Positions 16,766-25,996 are shown, counted from the first letter of the stretch. The stretch: DNA of 50,269 bases from CAZRIP01 sp964600165 (GCA_964600165.1 CAZRIP010000012.1:1-50269); one strand, 5' to 3'. Notes: generated by a model not told the origin, from the sequence alone. Numbers and translations: made by a program.

Positions 16766-18391
16766 CTACCAGTTCAAGCCCGCGCTCAGCGCCTTGAACG
16801 CCGCCGACTTCTTGAGCAGCGACAGCGTCGTCGCGCCGCCCTGCTCGTCGGACCCGTCGTCGGCCGGGGCGGAGCCGACCGCCGGCGTCGACAGGTTGTT
16901 GCCGTTCGCGTCGAACAGGTTGGAGCTCTGCTGTCCCTGGTCGTCGGTGAACAGCGTCAGCACGCGGCTGAGCTTGCCGTCCGAGTCGTTCTGGAAGCGC
17001 ACGTCGGAGACGTCGTCGCCGAGCCAGATGCCGTCCTTGAGCGCCTGGTCCGCCGCGTCGTCGTCGGCCGCGTAGAGGTACGCGCGGCCCTTCGCCTCGG
17101 CGGTGTCGCTGACCGAGACCATGCGCGTTCCGTCCGAGCTCGTGAACGTCTTGGCGTTGGCGTCCGGCGCGGGCGCCGTGCCGGCGTCCGGGGGGACGTC
17201 GGCCGGAGGCGTCGTGTCCGGGATCGTCACCACGCCGCCGTCGGCGTCGTCGTAGCGCGAATACGTGTTGGTCTCGTCGCCGTAGATGTAGACCACGCCG
17301 CCATTGTTCCACCACCAGTGGCCTTCGTTGAGCCAGCACCAACGGTGCCAGTAAGGGTCATACCACCAGTTGTAGTCCGCGTAGTACATCGACCAGAAGA
17401 ACACGTCGCCCATGTACCAGCCGTACCAGTGGTAGCCGTTGAAGAAGCGGTGGCAGATGTCGCGATCGCCCCACCGCTCCCAGTGGTAGGCGGTGTCGTT
17501 GCGATCCCAGCTGCCCTCGTAGCGCCGCATGTTGTCGCGGAACTCCGGACGCGCCATGAACTCGCGGTCCTGGGGGCGCGGCGCGATGAAGCGGCCGCGG
17601 CTGTTTTGCAGCGGGCGCTCCGTGATCGGCCGGCCGCCGGGGCCGGTGCGCGGAGCGTCGACGGGCCGCACGTTGCCGCCGGGCGCTCGGCCGACCGGCT
17701 GAGGACGCTTGGGCAGCGGGACCGGGCGCCCGTTGCCGGGCTGCGGGCCGCGCTGGATCGGAGGCACCGGGCGAGGCTGCGTCGGGCGCGGCGCGGGAAC
17801 GCCGCCGTTGCCGGGGCGGCCCGGATTGGGCCGGGGATTGGGCCGTGGGTTGGGCGTCGGATTGGGGCGCGGGTTCGGCCGCGGATTGGGTCGGGGCTCC
17901 GGCGTCGGATTGGGGCGCGGGTTCGGCGTCGGGTTCGGCCGCGGATTGGGTCGGGGCTCCGGCGTCGGATTGGGCCGCGGGTTAGGCGTCGGATTCGGCC
18001 GCGGATTGGGTCGGGGCTCCGGCGTCGGGTTCGGCCGCGGCGCGGGCGGTGTCGGGCGCGGCTGCGGTTGGGGCTGCGGCCGCGGTTGCTGCGGCTGCGG
18101 GCGCGGCGCCGGCGGCGTGGGCCGCGGCTGCTGCGGCTGCGGACGCGGCTCGGGGCGCGGCATGGGCGAGGGCGCGGGACGCGAGCCGCCGCCTCCTCCA
18201 CCGCCGCCTGACGGACGCGAGGGGGGAGGCGACCCGCCTCCTCCTCTTTGAGGACCGCCGAACGCGGCGGCTTGGATCTGGAAGAACGCCGCGGGTTCGA
18301 CGGCCGCGAGCTCCTCGGCGGCCTGAGCCACCGGGGCCTGCAGCAGCGCGGCTGAAAGCAGCACGGCCAATGTCCTGTTGAGCTTCTTCAT
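16766..18391 (-). CDS. Exported proline-rich repeat protein with Trp/Tyr-rich domain
   Basis: A 541-residue secreted protein with a clear signal peptide (MKKLNRTLAVLLSAALLQAPVAQA-AE). Residues about 45-72 are Gly/Ser-rich. Residues about 72-210 are a proline-rich stalk made of PNPTPEPRPNPRPNP-type repeats encoded by a 60-bp DNA repeat. Residues about 285-380 are extremely rich in Trp, Tyr and His (YHWYGWYMG, WWYDPYWHRWCWLNEGHWWW). The C-terminal 150 residues are Asp/Ala-rich and end in Trp. The stalk may span the wall or reach out from the surface, with the aromatic part as a binding head. AGGAGA lies 7 bp before the ATG. The family is not recognised. Confidence 0.85.
   Translation of the reverse strand: MKKLNRTLAVLLSAALLQAPVAQAAEELAAVEPAAFFQIQAAAFGGPQRGGGGSPPPSRPSGGGGGGGGSRPAPSPMPRPEPRPQPQQPRPTPPAPRPQPQQPRPQPQPQPRPTPPAPRPNPTPEPRPNPRPNPTPNPRPNPTPEPRPNPRPNPTPNPRPNPTPEPRPNPRPNPRPNPTPNPRPNPRPNPGRPGNGGVPAPRPTQPRPVPPIQRGPQPGNGRPVPLPKRPQPVGRAPGGNVRPVDAPRTGPGGRPITERPLQNSRGRFIAPRPQDREFMARPEFRDNMRRYEGSWDRNDTAYHWERWGDRDICHRFFNGYHWYGWYMGDVFFWSMYYADYNWWYDPYWHRWCWLNEGHWWWNNGGVVYIYGDETNTYSRYDDADGGVVTIPDTTPPADVPPDAGTAPAPDANAKTFTSSDGTRMVSVSDTAEAKGRAYLYAADDDAADQALKDGIWLGDDVSDVRFQNDSDGKLSRVLTLFTDDQGQQSSNLFDANGNNLSTPAVGSAPADDGSDEQGGATTLSLLKKSAAFKALSAGLNW
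17881..18030. repeat. 60-bp tandem repeat encoding the proline-rich stalk
   Basis: Units at 17881-17940 and 17941-18000 are nearly identical, and a third half unit runs to about 18030. A more degenerate copy lies at 17821-17880. Each unit encodes 20 residues of Pro-Asn/Arg/Thr dipeptides. The period is a multiple of three, so copy-number changes would keep the frame. Confidence 0.9.
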
Positions 18392-18519
18392 GGAACTTCT
18401 CTCCTGTTGCTTGAGTCTGTCTCGAATCTCGGCGATTCGTCCTGTCGGGGCGGATCGTTGCGGCGAACGCGTCAGGCGGGGAGGCCGTCCTCATGCCGGC
18501 GGCGCATGAGGGCGCGCGC

Positions 18520-18912
18520 TTAATTCTTGGAATGCAGGTGGGTGGGTTGGACGGGGCTGAGATCGGAAGGGAGCTTGGCGAGCTCCGGCTCGGCGCGGCG
18601 AGCGAGCGGCTCGACCGTGACGGGCGCGGGATCGGACACGGCGACGGGAGAAACGCTCTTCGACGTCTTGACGCTCGCGAGGTCCGACGCGGTGTGGCGC
18701 GCGCGCGACTCGCCGAGGCAGGGGCTCGTCGCTTTGCGGCCGAGCCTCTGGCCCGTCATCCTTTTGACGAGCAGCTTGACCGTGATGCCGGAGTCGAAGT
18801 AGGTGCGCGTAGAATCGCCCTGAGTGACCGCGTGCACGCGCGCGCCGCCGAGCTGCGAGGCGAACAGCATCAGCGCGATGAACTTGCGGCAGCGGCGCGT
18901 GGCCCTCGTCAC
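18520..18912 (-). CDS. Small exported protein, unknown function
   Basis: A 130-residue protein from GTG 18912 with a basic signal peptide (RATRRCRKFIALMLFASQLGG, cut near VHA). The mature part is Ser/Thr/Pro/Arg-rich and looks disordered. A TAATACT-like box ends about six bases before the GTG, in line with the other leaderless starts. No homologue is recognised. Coding is supported mainly by the signal peptide and promoter, so this is a moderate call. Confidence 0.5.
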   Translation of the reverse strand: MTRATRRCRKFIALMLFASQLGGARVHAVTQGDSTRTYFDSGITVKLLVKRMTGQRLGRKATSPCLGESRARHTASDLASVKTSKSVSPVAVSDPAPVTVEPLARRAEPELAKLPSDLSPVQPTHLHSKN

Positions 18913-18935
18913 GCCGAGAGTATTAAGGGAAAGGG

Positions 18936-18951
18936 CCCAGACGCGCCTGGG
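18936..18951 (-). terminator. Weak candidate terminator hairpin
   Basis: A five-base stem CCCAG/CTGGG encloses a six-base loop downstream of the 18984-19667 gene on the minus strand, followed by a pyrimidine run but no clean U-tract. Possibly a weak terminator. Confidence 0.3.
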
Positions 18952-18983
18952 AGTAAGGACCTATACGTTGAGGGACTTAAGAC

Positions 18984-19667
18984 CTACTTCGGAATAGGCC
19001 CTTCGGCCCCGACCGCTTTGACGTCGCCGTGCGCCGCGTCGCCCCAGCCGTCGAGAAATGCGTTCTCGAGCGCCGTGCCCTTGTACGGGTTTTTGATCTC
19101 CTTGGGCCACTTCGGGATCGCGCGATCGCCGGCGGCCTCGACCTTGAAGGCTTCTTGGTCGAAGTCGCGGTAGTCGCCGTCGGAGGGACTGCGGACGGCT
19201 TTCATGACGTCCGGCTGCGGACGGATCTTGCTCGTCGGATCGCCGATCGGCTTCAAGCGCACCAGCGCTCCGTCGTCGTCGTGCGTGTACGCGAGCTGGG
19301 GAACGGGCTGATGATCGGGGCCGAGGATCGGGTCGTGGGTCTTGGAGTCGCGGATCACGTCGTCGTGCCGCGTAAAGCCGCGCTTCTTGAGGACCTCGTC
19401 GATCTGGGCCGCGGTCAGCCCGCCGAGCCGCAGGCCGCGGATCGACGCGCCGCGGCCTTTGTTCGCGTTGTATTCGGCCACGGCCTGCTTGGTCGCGGCG
19501 GGGGCGTCGTCGGTCCAGAGCTCATCGGCGTGCCCGTCGATCCAAGCGGACCAAAGGACGCCGCGCTGGCCTTGCGCGGGCTGGCCTTGGGCTTGGGGGA
19601 CGCTTTGCGCGCGCAGCGAGAGCGTCCCGAGCAGCAGCGCCGAGGCCAGCAGCAGCGTTTTCTTCAT
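18984..19667 (-). CDS. Exported protein of unknown function
   Basis: A 227-residue protein with a strong signal peptide (MKKTLLLASALLLGTLSLRA-QS) and a Gln/Pro-rich linker. The body holds LKKRGFTRHDDVIRDSKTHD around residue 95 and a short basic-acidic stretch, GALVRLKPIGDPTSKIRP, around 135. The spacing of a KRGF motif followed by VRLKP-GDP is reminiscent of small C-terminal nuclease-type toxin domains, but no catalytic pair can be assigned and no immunity gene is obvious, so I do not claim it. It starts about seven bases after a TATCCT box. Confidence 0.65.
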   Translation of the reverse strand: MKKTLLLASALLLGTLSLRAQSVPQAQGQPAQGQRGVLWSAWIDGHADELWTDDAPAATKQAVAEYNANKGRGASIRGLRLGGLTAAQIDEVLKKRGFTRHDDVIRDSKTHDPILGPDHQPVPQLAYTHDDDGALVRLKPIGDPTSKIRPQPDVMKAVRSPSDGDYRDFDQEAFKVEAAGDRAIPKWPKEIKNPYKGTALENAFLDGWGDAAHGDVKAVGAEGPIPK

Positions 19668-19734
19668 CGCCTCAAGGATAACGCGACGCGGCGCGGCGCG
19701 CGAGGGTCGTTGGGCCTACCTTATAAATAGGGCT

Positions 19735-20226
19735 TCAGTCGAAGACGACGGTCCGCAGGACCAGGGCGCGGAACGCGGCGACGCGGTCGTCGTCGCGGCG
19801 GCGGTGGGCCGTCCAGGCGCCCCCAAAGCACGCTCCGGCGCTGACGGCGAGCTGAGCCAAGGGGCCGATGCCGCCGAAAAGCATGCCGAGCGGGGCGCCG
19901 TAGGCCAGGAGCCGCGCCGCGGGGACGCAGGCGCCGAAAAAGAGCCAGCCGAGCGGCCCGGCTTTCCTCCAGTCGCTCTCGAGCAACAGGCAGCAGCCGA
20001 AGCCGAGCAGGAAGAAGTCGACGCCGATGATGACGTAGTTGTCGAGCCCCCAGATGATCGGCACGGCGGCCGGGCTTCCGTGAAGGTCGAACCAGACCTG
20101 CACGAGCCAGGTCAGCACGAGGGCGAGGGCTTGGCCGACCATGTCGGCGGCCAGGGTGGCGACGAGCCAGACGAGCGCGAGGAGGATCAGCCGTTGCGCC
20201 CAGTCCTTCTGCGTCTCCGTCATCAT
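19735..20226 (-). CDS. Four-helix integral membrane protein, unknown
   Basis: A 163-residue hydrophobic protein with about four membrane helices (roughly 12-45, 58-82, 88-112 and 115-138), short loops and a basic, polar C-terminus (AHRRRDDDR). Two consecutive ATG codons lie at the start. A TTAGAT box sits 4-7 bases ahead of them, so the second ATG may be used on a leaderless message. It is transcribed divergently from trpS with overlapping promoter regions. No family recognised. Confidence 0.65.
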   Translation of the reverse strand: MMTETQKDWAQRLILLALVWLVATLAADMVGQALALVLTWLVQVWFDLHGSPAAVPIIWGLDNYVIIGVDFFLLGFGCCLLLESDWRKAGPLGWLFFGACVPAARLLAYGAPLGMLFGGIGPLAQLAVSAGACFGGAWTAHRRRDDDRVAAFRALVLRTVVFD

Positions 20227-20267
20227 TACTATCTAACAAAATATTGCCCGCCACCGTCGGAAAACGG

Positions 20268-20273
20268 TATGAT
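20268..20273 (+). promoter_or_regulatory. -10 box of the trpS-scpAB-glgA operon
   Basis: TATGAT ends nine bases before the trpS GTG. A TTGCCC at 20244-20249 with an 18-bp spacer may be its -35. Confidence 0.55.
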
Positions 20274-20282
20274 GGGGCGCCC

Positions 20283-21374
20283 GTGGCATCCCAAGACATC
20301 GTCGTCAGCGGCATGCGGCCGACCGGGCGCCTCCATCTCGGCAATTATTGGGGCGCGCTGCGCAATTGGGTCGACCTGCAGAACTCCTACCGGTGCTATT
20401 TTTTCGTGGCCGATTGGCACATGCTGACGACGGGCTACGACGACACCTCCAAGCTCCAAGAGAACACCCGGGAGATGGTGCTCGACTGGCTCGGCGCGGG
20501 CTTGGACCCCGAGAAATGCGTCATCTTCAAGCAGTCGGACGTGCCCGAGCACGCCGAGCTCGCGCTGATGCTTTCGATGATCACGCCGCTTTCTTGGTTG
20601 GAGAATAATCCCACTTGGAAAGAGCAGCTGCAGGAGCTTTCCAGGACGAAGCTGGCCAAGGCCGTCGAGGCGGCCGGAGGGAAAGTCGCCGTGCAGGAGA
20701 AGGTCGAGGCCGCCGAGAGCGACTTCGCGCTGCGCACGCACGGCTTTCTCGGGTATCCCGTGCTGCAGGCCGCCGACGTCCTCCTTTATAAGGGCAGCCG
20801 CGTGCCCGTCGGCCAGGATCAGCTGCCGCACATCGAGCTCACGCGCGAGATCGCGCGAAAATTCAACTCCGCGTTCGGCGCCGCGGTGCTGCCGGAGCCC
20901 AAGCCTTTGATCACGCAGACGCCGAAGCTGCCGGGCGTCGACGGGCGCAAGATGTCGAAGAGCTACGGCAACGCCGTCGAGATGAACGAGTCGAAGGAAT
21001 CGCTCGCCTCGAAAGTCATGGCGATGTACACGGACCCGAAGAAGATCCGCAAGGATACGCCGGGCAATCCCGAGCCCGGCCCCGAGAATCCTCCGGGCTG
21101 CGTCGTCTACGCGCTGCACAAGCTCTACTCCGATAAAACCATGACGGAGAAGGTGCTCGTCGATTGCAAGGCCGGCAGCCTCGGCTGCGTCGCCGACAAG
21201 CGCGAGCTGCTTTTGCCGAACCTCGAGAAATCGTTCGAGGCGTTCCGCGCCCAGCGCGAGAAGTTCTCGGGCAAGAAAGTCGACGAAGTGCTGGCGCACG
21301 GCGCGGAAAAAGCGCGCAAGGTCGCCCAGCAGACGATGAAGGAAGTCCGCCGCGCGATGAAGGTGTCCCTCTAA
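20283..21374 (+). CDS. trpS: Tryptophan--tRNA ligase
   Basis: A class I aminoacyl-tRNA synthetase of 363 residues that charges tRNA-Trp. The HIGH-type motif is RLHLGNYWG near residue 15 and the KMSKS loop is GRKMSKSYGNA near residue 222. SGMRPTGRLHLGN and PVLQAADVLLYKG are typical of the family. The start is GTG 20283 next to the promoter; the upstream in-frame codons overlap the -10 box and are unlikely to be translated. The stop overlaps the scpA start by one base (TAATG). It is the first gene of a five-gene run. Confidence 0.97.
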   Translation: MASQDIVVSGMRPTGRLHLGNYWGALRNWVDLQNSYRCYFFVADWHMLTTGYDDTSKLQENTREMVLDWLGAGLDPEKCVIFKQSDVPEHAELALMLSMITPLSWLENNPTWKEQLQELSRTKLAKAVEAAGGKVAVQEKVEAAESDFALRTHGFLGYPVLQAADVLLYKGSRVPVGQDQLPHIELTREIARKFNSAFGAAVLPEPKPLITQTPKLPGVDGRKMSKSYGNAVEMNESKESLASKVMAMYTDPKKIRKDTPGNPEPGPENPPGCVVYALHKLYSDKTMTEKVLVDCKAGSLGCVADKRELLLPNLEKSFEAFRAQREKFSGKKVDEVLAHGAEKARKVAQQTMKEVRRAMKVSL

Positions 21375-22141
21375 TGTCCATCGACGTCCATCTCGAGATG
21401 TTCGAGGGGCCGCTCGACCTGCTTTTGTTCCTCATCAAGAAAAACGATCTCGACGTCTACAACATCCCGATCGCGCAGATCACCAAGGAATACCTCGGCT
21501 ACCTCGACTTGATGAAGGAGCTGAACCTCGACACCGCGGGGGAGTTCCTCGTGCTCGCCTCGACGCTGATGGCGATCAAGGCCAAGACCTTGCTGCCCAG
21601 CCACGACGCCGAGGAGAACGAGGGCCCGGACCCGCGGGCCGAGCTCGTCGCCAAGCTCGTCGAGTATCAAAAGTTCAAGCAGGCGGCCGCGTTCCTCGAG
21701 AAGCGCGCCGACGAGTTCAAGGACGTCTTCTACCGCGGCGTGCCGACCTTCGACGAGTCCGAGAAGTCGCTGTCGATCGGCATGCTCGACCTCATGTCCG
21801 CGCTGCGCGAGATCCTCGACCGCGCCGAGGACGACAAGAAGGAAGTCCTCGGCGAGGAGTTCCCGATTGAAGAGAAGATGGAGAAGATTCTCTTCCTGCT
21901 AGGCACCGCCGGCATGGCGACATGGGAGGAGATCTTCGCCGACGAGCGCAAGCGCCGCGGCATCATCGCCTGCTTCCTCGCCCTGCTCGAGCTGACCAAG
22001 CTCCAAAAAATCTTCATCCGGCAAGACGCGAACTTCGGCAAGATCACCATATTCAAGAAGACCGACACCAAGGAGGCCCCGAGCGATGCCCCCAGCGCCA
22101 GCGACGCCCCAGCAGCCGACTCTGACGGACGAGGAGCTTAA
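21374..22141 (+). CDS. scpA: Segregation and condensation protein A
   Basis: The kleisin subunit of the SMC condensin complex, 255 residues. The N-terminal SMC-neck binding part reads HLEMFEGPLDLLLFLIKKNDLDVYNIPIAQIT, matching the family, with LASTLMAIKAKTLLP after it and a winged-helix C-terminus (FLALLELTKLQKIFIRQD). It starts at the ATG overlapping the trpS stop; the longer open frame upstream is only the shifted reading of trpS. A Ser/Ala/Pro tail overlaps the start of scpB by 56 bp. Confidence 0.97.
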   Translation: MSIDVHLEMFEGPLDLLLFLIKKNDLDVYNIPIAQITKEYLGYLDLMKELNLDTAGEFLVLASTLMAIKAKTLLPSHDAEENEGPDPRAELVAKLVEYQKFKQAAAFLEKRADEFKDVFYRGVPTFDESEKSLSIGMLDLMSALREILDRAEDDKKEVLGEEFPIEEKMEKILFLLGTAGMATWEEIFADERKRRGIIACFLALLELTKLQKIFIRQDANFGKITIFKKTDTKEAPSDAPSASDAPAADSDGRGA

Positions 22142-22886
22142 GAAAGCCCTCGAGACGCTGCTTTTCATCACCGATCATCCGCTCGGGGTCAAGGACCTCT
22201 GCAAGATCACCGGCGTCAAGGATCAGGAGCGCGTCGTCGCGCTCGTCGGCGAGCTCAAGCGGGCGCTCGACGCCGGCAACTCCGCCGTCCAGCTCCTCGA
22301 GGTGGCCGAGGGCTACCAGATGGCGACGCGCCCGTCCTTCGCGCCGTTCGTGCGCAAGCTCTTCGCCGACCGCATGACGATGCGTTTGTCGACGGCCGCG
22401 CACGAGACGCTTTCGATCATCGCCTACAAGCAGCCGATCACGCGCGCCGAGATCGAGGAGATCCGCGGCGTCGAGGTGATCGCCGCGCTGGAGACGCTGC
22501 TCGAGAAGCGCCTGGTCAAGGTCGTCGGCCGCAAGGAGACCGTCGGCCGTCCGCTGATGTACGGCACGACGCCGGAATTCCTGCGCCACTTCGGGCTCGC
22601 CAGCCTCGAGGCGCTGCCGGCGATCGAGACCTTTACCGTCGAGCCCGTGCCGCCGGTTTCATCGGCGATCGAGACCGTTCCCGCCAACCCGGAGACGACG
22701 GAAGCGGCTTGGGAAAGCGCTCCCGTGACCGAACCGGTCCAAGAGAGCGCCGTCTCCGAATCGGAAAAGCCGGCCGAAGAAATCATCCGCCACGTGGCGG
22801 ATGACGAATCGAAGCCCGAGCCCGAAGTCGAGAAGCCTCAAATCAAGAATCTCTGGGGCGACGAGGCCGCCGAAGAGAGCAAGTAG
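22086..22886 (+). CDS. scpB: Segregation and condensation protein B
   Basis: The winged-helix partner of ScpA in the SMC complex. The core (residues about 15-180) shows ALETLLFITDHPLGVKDLCKI, STAAHETLSIIAYKQPITRAEIEEIRGVE and GRKETVGRPLMYGTTPEFLRHFGL. The last 85 residues are an acidic, Glu/Pro/Val-rich extension that is probably disordered and is longer than in many relatives. It overlaps scpA by 56 bp in another frame and is followed by glgA after three bases. Confidence 0.96.
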   Translation: MPPAPATPQQPTLTDEELKKALETLLFITDHPLGVKDLCKITGVKDQERVVALVGELKRALDAGNSAVQLLEVAEGYQMATRPSFAPFVRKLFADRMTMRLSTAAHETLSIIAYKQPITRAEIEEIRGVEVIAALETLLEKRLVKVVGRKETVGRPLMYGTTPEFLRHFGLASLEALPAIETFTVEPVPPVSSAIETVPANPETTEAAWESAPVTEPVQESAVSESEKPAEEIIRHVADDESKPEPEVEKPQIKNLWGDEAAEESK

Positions 22887-22889
22887 GCG

Positions 22890-24344
22890 GTGAAGATCCT
22901 GCTGGCGGCCAGCGAGGCCGTCCCGTTCTGCAAGACGGGAGGCCTGGCCGACGTCGTCGGCGCGCTGGGCCAGAAGCTCGGCGCTTCCAAACACGACGTC
23001 TGTCTTTTCCTGCCGAAGTACCGCGCCGTCGAGGCCGCGGCGCTGCAGGGCGGGATGGCGCAGAAGCTCATGGTCCCGCTCGGGCCTCGCAAGATCGAGG
23101 CCTCGCTGCGCTACATGCAGTGGCGCAACGTGTCGGTCTGCTTCATCGACTATCCCGAGTTCTACGACCGCGAGGGGCTCTACACGCGCGACGGCGTCGA
23201 TCACCCGGACAACGCGGAGCGCTTCGCGCTCTTCTCGCGCGCCGTGCTCGAGGGCGCCAAGCTCGTGGGCTTCAGGCCCGACGTCATCCACGCGCACGAT
23301 TGGCAGACGGGATTGATCGCGGCCTATCTCAAGAAATTCTACGCCGCCGATCCATTTTACGCGCGCGCGGCGACGATGCTCACCGTGCACAACATGGCTT
23401 ATCAAGGGAACTTCCCGCGCGCCGCTCTCGGCTCGATCGGCTTCGACTATTCCGATTTCACGGCGGACAAGCTCGAGTATTACGGGCAGGTGAGCTTCCT
23501 CAAGGCCGGCCTCGTCTTCGCCGATTCGCTGACGACGGTCAGCCCGACGTACGCGCGCGAGATCCAGGAGTCCGATCAGCGCGGCTTCGGGTTCGAGGGC
23601 CTGCTGCGCCGGCGCTCGAGCGACCTGCACGGCATCCTCAACGGCATCGATCTCGACGTCTGGGACCCCGCGAAGGATCAGCACTTGGCCCAGCGTTACG
23701 CGAGCGCCGACGCCGCCGCGGGCAAGGCCGAGTGCAAGCGCGCCGTGCGCGCGAAAGGCCGGCTTTCGGACGATCCCAAGAAGCCGTTGATCGGCGTCGT
23801 CTCGCGGCTCGACTATCAGAAGGGGCTCGACGTCGCGATCGAGGCCCTGGAGCCGAGGCTCGACCGCTGTCAGCTCGCCGTCGTCGGCACCGGCGACGCG
23901 TCGCTGAGCGAAGCCTTCTCCTCGCTCGCCCGGCGGCGCCAGGGCGCGGTCTATTTCCACTCCGGGTTCGACGACCCGTTCGCCCACCAGCTTTACGCGG
24001 CGAGCGATCTCTTCTTGATGCCGTCGCGCTTCGAGCCGTGCGGCCTCGGCCAGATGATCGCGATGCGCTACGGCGCGCTGCCGGTGGCGACGCGCACGGG
24101 CGGGCTCGCCGACACCGTGTTCGAGTCCGTCGTCGACGGCCGCGGTCCCAACGGCTTCCTGGCCGAGCCGGGCGACGCCCCGAGCCTGGCGGGCGCGCTC
24201 GACCGCGCGCTCGCAGCGTTCGGAGGACCGTCTTGGCCCGCGCTCGTGAAAGCGGCGATGGCGGCGGACTTCTCTTGGGACAGCTCGGCCGGACGCTACG
24301 TCGAGCTTTACCAGGCCGCCTGCGCCGCGAAGGCGGCGGCCTGA
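22890..24344 (+). CDS. glgA: Glycogen synthase (ADP-glucose type)
   Basis: A GT5 enzyme of 484 residues that elongates alpha-1,4-glucan from ADP-glucose. It has the N-terminal sugar-nucleotide motif KTGGLADVVGALG near residue 15, HAHDWQTGLIAAYLK, LTVHNMAYQGNFP, SRLDYQKGLD near 305 and the C-terminal SRFEPCGLGQMIAMRYG...TGGLADTV block near 375-410. The start is GTG 22890, three bases after scpB. Glycogen storage is therefore likely, though no other glycogen gene is in the window. Confidence 0.96.
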   Translation: MKILLAASEAVPFCKTGGLADVVGALGQKLGASKHDVCLFLPKYRAVEAAALQGGMAQKLMVPLGPRKIEASLRYMQWRNVSVCFIDYPEFYDREGLYTRDGVDHPDNAERFALFSRAVLEGAKLVGFRPDVIHAHDWQTGLIAAYLKKFYAADPFYARAATMLTVHNMAYQGNFPRAALGSIGFDYSDFTADKLEYYGQVSFLKAGLVFADSLTTVSPTYAREIQESDQRGFGFEGLLRRRSSDLHGILNGIDLDVWDPAKDQHLAQRYASADAAAGKAECKRAVRAKGRLSDDPKKPLIGVVSRLDYQKGLDVAIEALEPRLDRCQLAVVGTGDASLSEAFSSLARRRQGAVYFHSGFDDPFAHQLYAASDLFLMPSRFEPCGLGQMIAMRYGALPVATRTGGLADTVFESVVDGRGPNGFLAEPGDAPSLAGALDRALAAFGGPSWPALVKAAMAADFSWDSSAGRYVELYQAACAAKAAA

Positions 24345-24346
24345 AA

Positions 24347-25996
24347 ATGGAGGCGGGCGCGCGTCGCCGCGACCTGCTGTGGGCGCTCCTCGCGCTCGCC
24401 GCGGTCGCCGGCTTGAGCTCTCTGGCGCTCGACGCCGACACGCGCGGGCGGACCACGTTGGTGGCCCTCGACGCCGACGACGCGATCGCCGTTTGCCGCC
24501 GGTCCGGCTACGCGCTTTCGGACTTTTGGGATCGCGCGAAGGCGATCGGCGCCTCGGCCGTCGTCATGCGCGAAAAGCCCGTCTCGTATCTCGCCGACCG
24601 CGGAGACGTCCTGATCTTCACGCGGCAAGAGCTCGAGAAATGGCGCGCGACGGGCCTGCTCGCTCCCGGCTCGCCGCTCAAGGCAGATTCTCTTTGGACG
24701 CGCGACGCGGCGGTCTTCGCGCAAATCGCGGCCTCGGCGGAGCGCCGGGGCTTGTCCTTTTCGTCCGGCTCGGCGGGCGGCTTTTTCATGGGGGAGTTCC
24801 GCGAGGGGCTCGACCCGAGCCTGCCGGCCGGGCTCGATCCCGAGGCCTTGGCGTCGCTCAACGGACGAGGGCTGCTGATCGTGCCCGTCCTCGCGCCCGA
24901 TCCCTAGGAGCCGGTCGGCGTCTCCTGGGACGCGGAGGGCCGCGCGCAAGCGGCGTGGCCCGCGGAGGCGGACGCCCGGCTGACGCTCGAGCCGGCGTCG
25001 CTCTCGGTCGACGCGGGGGCCGGTCACTGGATGCGCACGGCCTTCGCCGGCCCGCGCCGGCTTCTGATCGCGCGGCTCAAGCTCGACGCGGGCGTCGAGG
25101 ACAATTTCGATCTGCTGCGCGGCTCTCTGCGACGGCTCGCGCCGGCCGGCGTGCGGCTGTCCGCGCCGCCGCTCGAGCCGGCATCGCCGCGGCGGCGCGC
25201 CGCCGGCGCGGCCGCGCTGGCGTGGCTCATCGGCGTCGTCGGTCCGCTCTTCGCGGCGCGCGCGGGGCTGCTCGCCTTCAAGCGCGCGCGCGCGGGCGTC
25301 GGCCGCGGCGTCCTGTCTCCCGTCGCGCAGCTCGCCGCCGGCGTCTTCGGCTCGGCCCTCGCTGCCGTGGGCTTCGGACTCGCCGCGCGCTTGGCGTTCC
25401 AGGCGAGCGGCGGCGCGGCGTCCTCGGCCTGGAGGTTCTGTGAATCGGCCGGCCCGTTGGTCATCGGGCTCTCGACGCTCTACGCGATCGATCCCGAGGC
25501 CTGGTCGAAGGCGCTGGACCGGCCTCTCACCGCGCGCTCCCTCGCGCGCGCCGCGGCCGCGGCCTTCGGGATCGTGCTGATCCTCGGTCCGCGCGCGGCC
25601 GTCAGGCTCGCGGGAGCCGTCGCGCCGTGGGGTTTCTCCGGCGCCGGCTGGTGGTTCGTCTGGCGCTGGCGCGAGATCTTGATCGGGTTGCCTTGCTTGC
25701 TGCAGGCGCTTTGGCTCATCGAGCGTCGCTCGGACTGCCCCGAGTGCGAGAGCGAGGCGCACCGGTGGCCCGATCCGCGCGCCTGGTTTCTTCTCGGCAT
25801 GCTGTGGCCGATCGGCGTCATCTCGGCGCTTTGCCGCGCCGGCGCTCCCGCGGCGCTGAGCCTCTCGCACACCGGGATCGCGCTGCTCGGCGGCGGGGCG
25901 CTGGGCGCCGCCGGCGTCCTCTGGCGATCCGGCCGCGCCGAGGGCCCTAAAGGCCCAGCGCGACATAGGACTATTGTCCCAGAAGCCGGCATTTGA
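24347..25996 (+). pseudogene. DUF5693-like membrane protein gene interrupted by an in-frame TAG
   Basis: The first 186 codons carry a membrane segment and a DUF5693-type domain (TTLVALDADDAIAVCRRSG, GASAVVMREKPVSYLADRGD, ADSLWTRDAAVF) and end at TAG 24905-24907. The same frame then stays open to 25996 without another stop and encodes the rest of such a protein: a linker and about eight membrane helices (for example AAALAWLIGVVGPLFAARAG and LIGLPCLLQALWLIERR). An internal ATG at 25031 could start a separate C-terminal product. The simplest reading is a recent nonsense change in one gene, or a sequence error. It follows glgA after two bases. Confidence 0.75.

Noticed and set aside
17821..18060. 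Regular repeat array that could suggest CRISPR
   Set aside because: Units are contiguous without spacers, coding in frame and proline-rich; it is a protein repeat.
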